A stretch of DNA of 64,000 bases. Source: Rhynchopus sp. YZ270_cl-10. Taxonomy: Eukaryota > Euglenozoa > Diplonemea > Diplonemida > Diplonemidae. How positions within the stretch are numbered: the stretch's first letter is position 1; every line of letters begins with the position of its first letter. The position numbers and the translations under genes were made by a program. Positions 61,334 through 64,000 of the stretch are shown in pieces. The DNA lies in NCBI GenBank assembly GCA_964035575.1, contig OZ037892.1, positions 434,001 through 498,000 on the forward strand, given 5' to 3'. The notes below the pieces were generated by a model that made no database searches, had not been told where the DNA came from, and saw only the letters and a list, made by a program, of their open reading frames with translations.

Positions 61334-61404
61334 CTTTGATTGTATTCACGCATTGCAAACATACAACAAATATTTCCTACACCACTAAACCACTTATAGA
61401 TCCC

Positions 61405-61593
61405 TTGGCAAAGCGCCACTCTCATACGCGTGAAAACAGCGCGTTGAAAAGAGTCCACAGCAAACGCGAGAAAACAGCACGTTGAAAAGCGTCCGTTTCA
61501 GACGCATCAATACAGCGCGTTGAAAAGCGTCCCTTTCAGACACGTCAAAACAGCGCGTTGATAAGCGTCCATTTAGGACGCTTGAAGACAGCG
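61405..61593. repeat. Diverged edge units of the 38-bp satellite
   Basis: About five units with the same 38-bp period but a different sequence (AAAACAGCGCGTTGAAAAGC, GTCCGTTTCAGACGCGTC) lead into the main array. They keep the GCGT..AGACG..CGT skeleton. Array edges commonly hold the oldest, most diverged units. Confidence 0.75.
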
Positions 61594-64000
61594 CGTACAA
61601 AACGGGCGCTGTTAGACGGGTCGTTTTGTCACGTACAAAACGGGCGCTTTTAGACGGGTCGTTTTCTCGCGTACAAAACGGACGCTTTTAGACGGGTAGT
61701 TTCGTCGCGTACAAAACGGGCGCTTTTAGACGGGTCGTTTTATCGCGTACAAAACGGACGCTTTTAGACGGGTCGTTTTGTCACGTACAAAACGCACGCT
61801 TTTAGACGGGTCGTTTTGTCACGTACAAAACGGACGCTTTTAGACGGGTCGTTTTGTCGCGTACAAAACGGACGCTTTTAGACGGGTCGTTTTGTCGCGA
61901 CAAAACGGGCGCTTTTAGACGGGTCGTTTTGTCAAGTACAAAACGGACGCTTTTAGACGGGTCGTTTTGTCGCGACAAAACGGGCGCTTTTAGACGGGTC
62001 GTTTTGTCGCGTACAAAACGGGCGCTTTTAGACGGGTCGTTTTGTCACGTACAAAACGGACGCTTTTAGACGGGTCGTTTTGTCGCGTACAAAACGGACG
62101 CTTTTAGACGGGTCGTTTTGTCGCGACAAAACGGGCGCTTTTAGACGGGTCGTTTTGTCAAGTACAAAACGGACGCTTTTAGACGGTTCGTTTTGTCGCG
62201 TACAAAACGGACGCTTTTAGACGGGTCGTTTTGTCGCGACAAAACGGGCGCTTTTAGACGGGTCGTTTTGTCAAGTACAAAACGGACGCTTTTAGACGGG
62301 TCGTTTTGTCACGTACAAAACGGGCGCTTTTAGACGGGTTGTTTTGTCACGTACAAAACGGACGCTTTTAGACGGGTCGTTTTGTCGCGTACAAAACGGG
62401 TGCTTTTAGACGGGTCGTTTTCTCGCGTACAAAACGGACGCTTTTAGACGGGTCGTTTTGTCGCGTACAAAACGGGTGCTTTTAGACGGGTCGTTTTGTC
62501 ACGTACAAAACGGGCGCTTTTAGACGGGTCGTTTTGTCACGTACAAAACGGACGCTTTTAGACGGGTCGTTTTGTCACGTACAAAACGGACGCTTTTAGA
62601 CGGGTCGTTTTGTCACGTACAAAACGGACGCTTTTAGACGGGTCGTTTTGTCGCGTACAAAACGGACGCTTTTAGACGGGTCGTTTTGTCACGTACAAAA
62701 CAGACGCTTTTAGACGGGTCGTTTTGTCACGTACAAAACGGACGCTTTTAGACGGGTCGTTTTGTCACGTACAAAACGGGCGCTTTTAGACGGGTCGTTT
62801 TGTCACGTACAAAACGGACGCTTTTACACGGGTCGTTTTGTCGCGTACAAAACGGACGCTTTTAGACGGGTCGTTTTGTCACGTACAAAACGGGTGCTTT
62901 TAGACGGGTCGTTTTGTCACGTACAAAACGGGCGCTTTTAGACGGGTCGTTTTGTCGCGTACAAAACGGACGCTTTTAGACGGGTCGTTTTGTCGCGTAC
63001 AAAACGGGCGCTTTTAGACGGGTCGTTTTGTGGCGTACAAAACGGGCGCTTTTAGACGGGTCGTTTTGTCGCGTACAAAACGGGCGCTTTTAGACGGGTC
63101 GTTTTGTCACGTACAAAACGGACGCTTTTAGACGGGTCGTTTTGTCACGTACAAAACGGACGCTTTTAGACGGGTCGTTTTGTCACGTACAAAACGGACG
63201 CTTTTAGACGGGTCGTTTTGTCGCGTACAAAACGGGCGCTTTTAGACGGGTCGTTTTGTCGCGTACAAAACGGACGCTTTTAGACGGGTCGTTTTGTCAC
63301 GTACAAAACGGGTGCTTTTAGACGGGTCGTTTTGTCGCGTACGAAACGGACGCTTTTAGACGGGTCGTTTTGTCACGTACAAAACGGACGCTTTTAGACG
63401 GGTCGTTTTGTCGCGTACAAAACGGACGCTTTTAGACGGGTCGTTTTGTCACGTACAAAACGGGCGCTTTTAGACGGGTCGTTTTGTCGCGTACAAAACG
63501 GGCGCTTTTAGACGGGTCGTTTTGTCGCGTACAAAACGGGCGCTTTTAGACGGGTCGTTTTGTCACGTACAAAACGGACGCTTTTAGACGGGTCGTTTTG
63601 TCGCGTACAAAACGGGCACTTTTAGACGGGTCGTTTTGTCGCGTACAAAACGGGTGCTTTTAGACGGGTCGTTTTGTCACGTACAAAACGGGTGCTTTTA
63701 GACGGGTCGTTTTGTCACGTACAAAACGGACGCTTTTAGACGGGTCGTTTTGTCGCGTACAAAACGGGCGCTTTTAGACGGGTCGTTTTGTCACGTACAA
63801 AACGGGCGCTTTTAGACGGGTCGTTTTGTCGCGTACAAAACGGACGCTTTTAGACGGGTCGTTTTGTCGCGTACAAAACGGGCGCTTTAAGACGGGTCGT
63901 TTTGTCGCGTACAAAACGGACGCTTTTAGACGGGTCGTTTTGTCACGTACAAAACGGACGCTTTTAGACGGGTCGTTTTGTCACGTACAAAACGGACGCT
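61594..64000. repeat. 38-bp satellite array, about 63 units, open at the window end
   Basis: The unit GTACAAAACGG(A/G)CGCTT, TTAGACGGGTCGTTTTGTC(A/G)C repeats every 38 bp with few changes. Variable sites (A/G before CGC, C/T in GGTGC, CAC/CGC at the junction) shuffle along the array. Four units lack one T at the junction (37 bp), which turns the junction into a perfect 20-bp palindrome, CGTTTTGTCGCGACAAAACG. These variants fall at 61896, 61971, 62122 and 62235, spaced by whole units, which suggests copying of multi-unit blocks. The array is still running at the window edge. Confidence 0.95.

Noticed and set aside
61594-64000. CRISPR array
   Set aside because: The whole 38-bp unit repeats without unique spacers, the genome is eukaryotic, and no cas genes are present. 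It is a satellite.
1-64000. Retroviral, LTR or other capsid-bearing elements
   Set aside because: I saw no reverse transcriptase, integrase, protease or capsid-like reading and no long terminal direct repeats.

Overview
The window comes from the nuclear genome of a eukaryote, most likely a flagellated protist. Evidence: spliceosomal GT-AG introns that can be placed to the base in a DRG2 GTPase gene, an eL41 ribosomal protein gene, a B9D1 gene (ciliary transition zone) and long low-complexity coiled-coil proteins. I cannot fix the lineage. Every host gene I can support lies on the minus strand, from about 18.3 to 61.3 kb. That fits one-way gene clusters such as those of Euglenozoa, but does not prove it.

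Layout: 1-18.3 kb is a gene desert of homopolymer runs, short structured repeats and palindromic elements. 18.3-26.3 kb holds a membrane-attached protein kinase with tyrosine-kinase signatures and a two-exon LRR protein. 26.3-33.1 kb is transposon debris and palindromes. 33.1-40.6 kb carries eL41, B9D1, a roughly 1210-residue coiled-coil protein joined by a predicted intron, and a 92-residue protein; there is a 200-N gap at 35.6 kb. 40.6-49.7 kb has a 51-bp tandem repeat, three TA-flanked MITE-like elements and a CK1-family kinase. 49.7-61.3 kb is the gene-dense part: a proline-rich protein, a 708-residue coiled-coil protein, DRG2 (5 exons) and at least one intron-rich gene that I could only read in pieces. 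A decayed hAT-like DNA transposon (2.1 kb) sits between two of these genes. From 61.4 kb to the end the window is a 38-bp satellite.

The most unusual content is in the deserts. They are built from several families of very short (about 35-65 bp) hairpin-forming repeats, called here families A-I, usually next to A or T runs. Within a family the stem arms differ between copies but keep pairing, the loop stays constant (CTCTCGT in A and B), and every copy I found has the same orientation. Two copies of family I are flanked by perfect 13-bp and 19-bp direct repeats, which points to recent mobility. Families F, H and G recur in set order as a composite element. I know of no described family that matches them.
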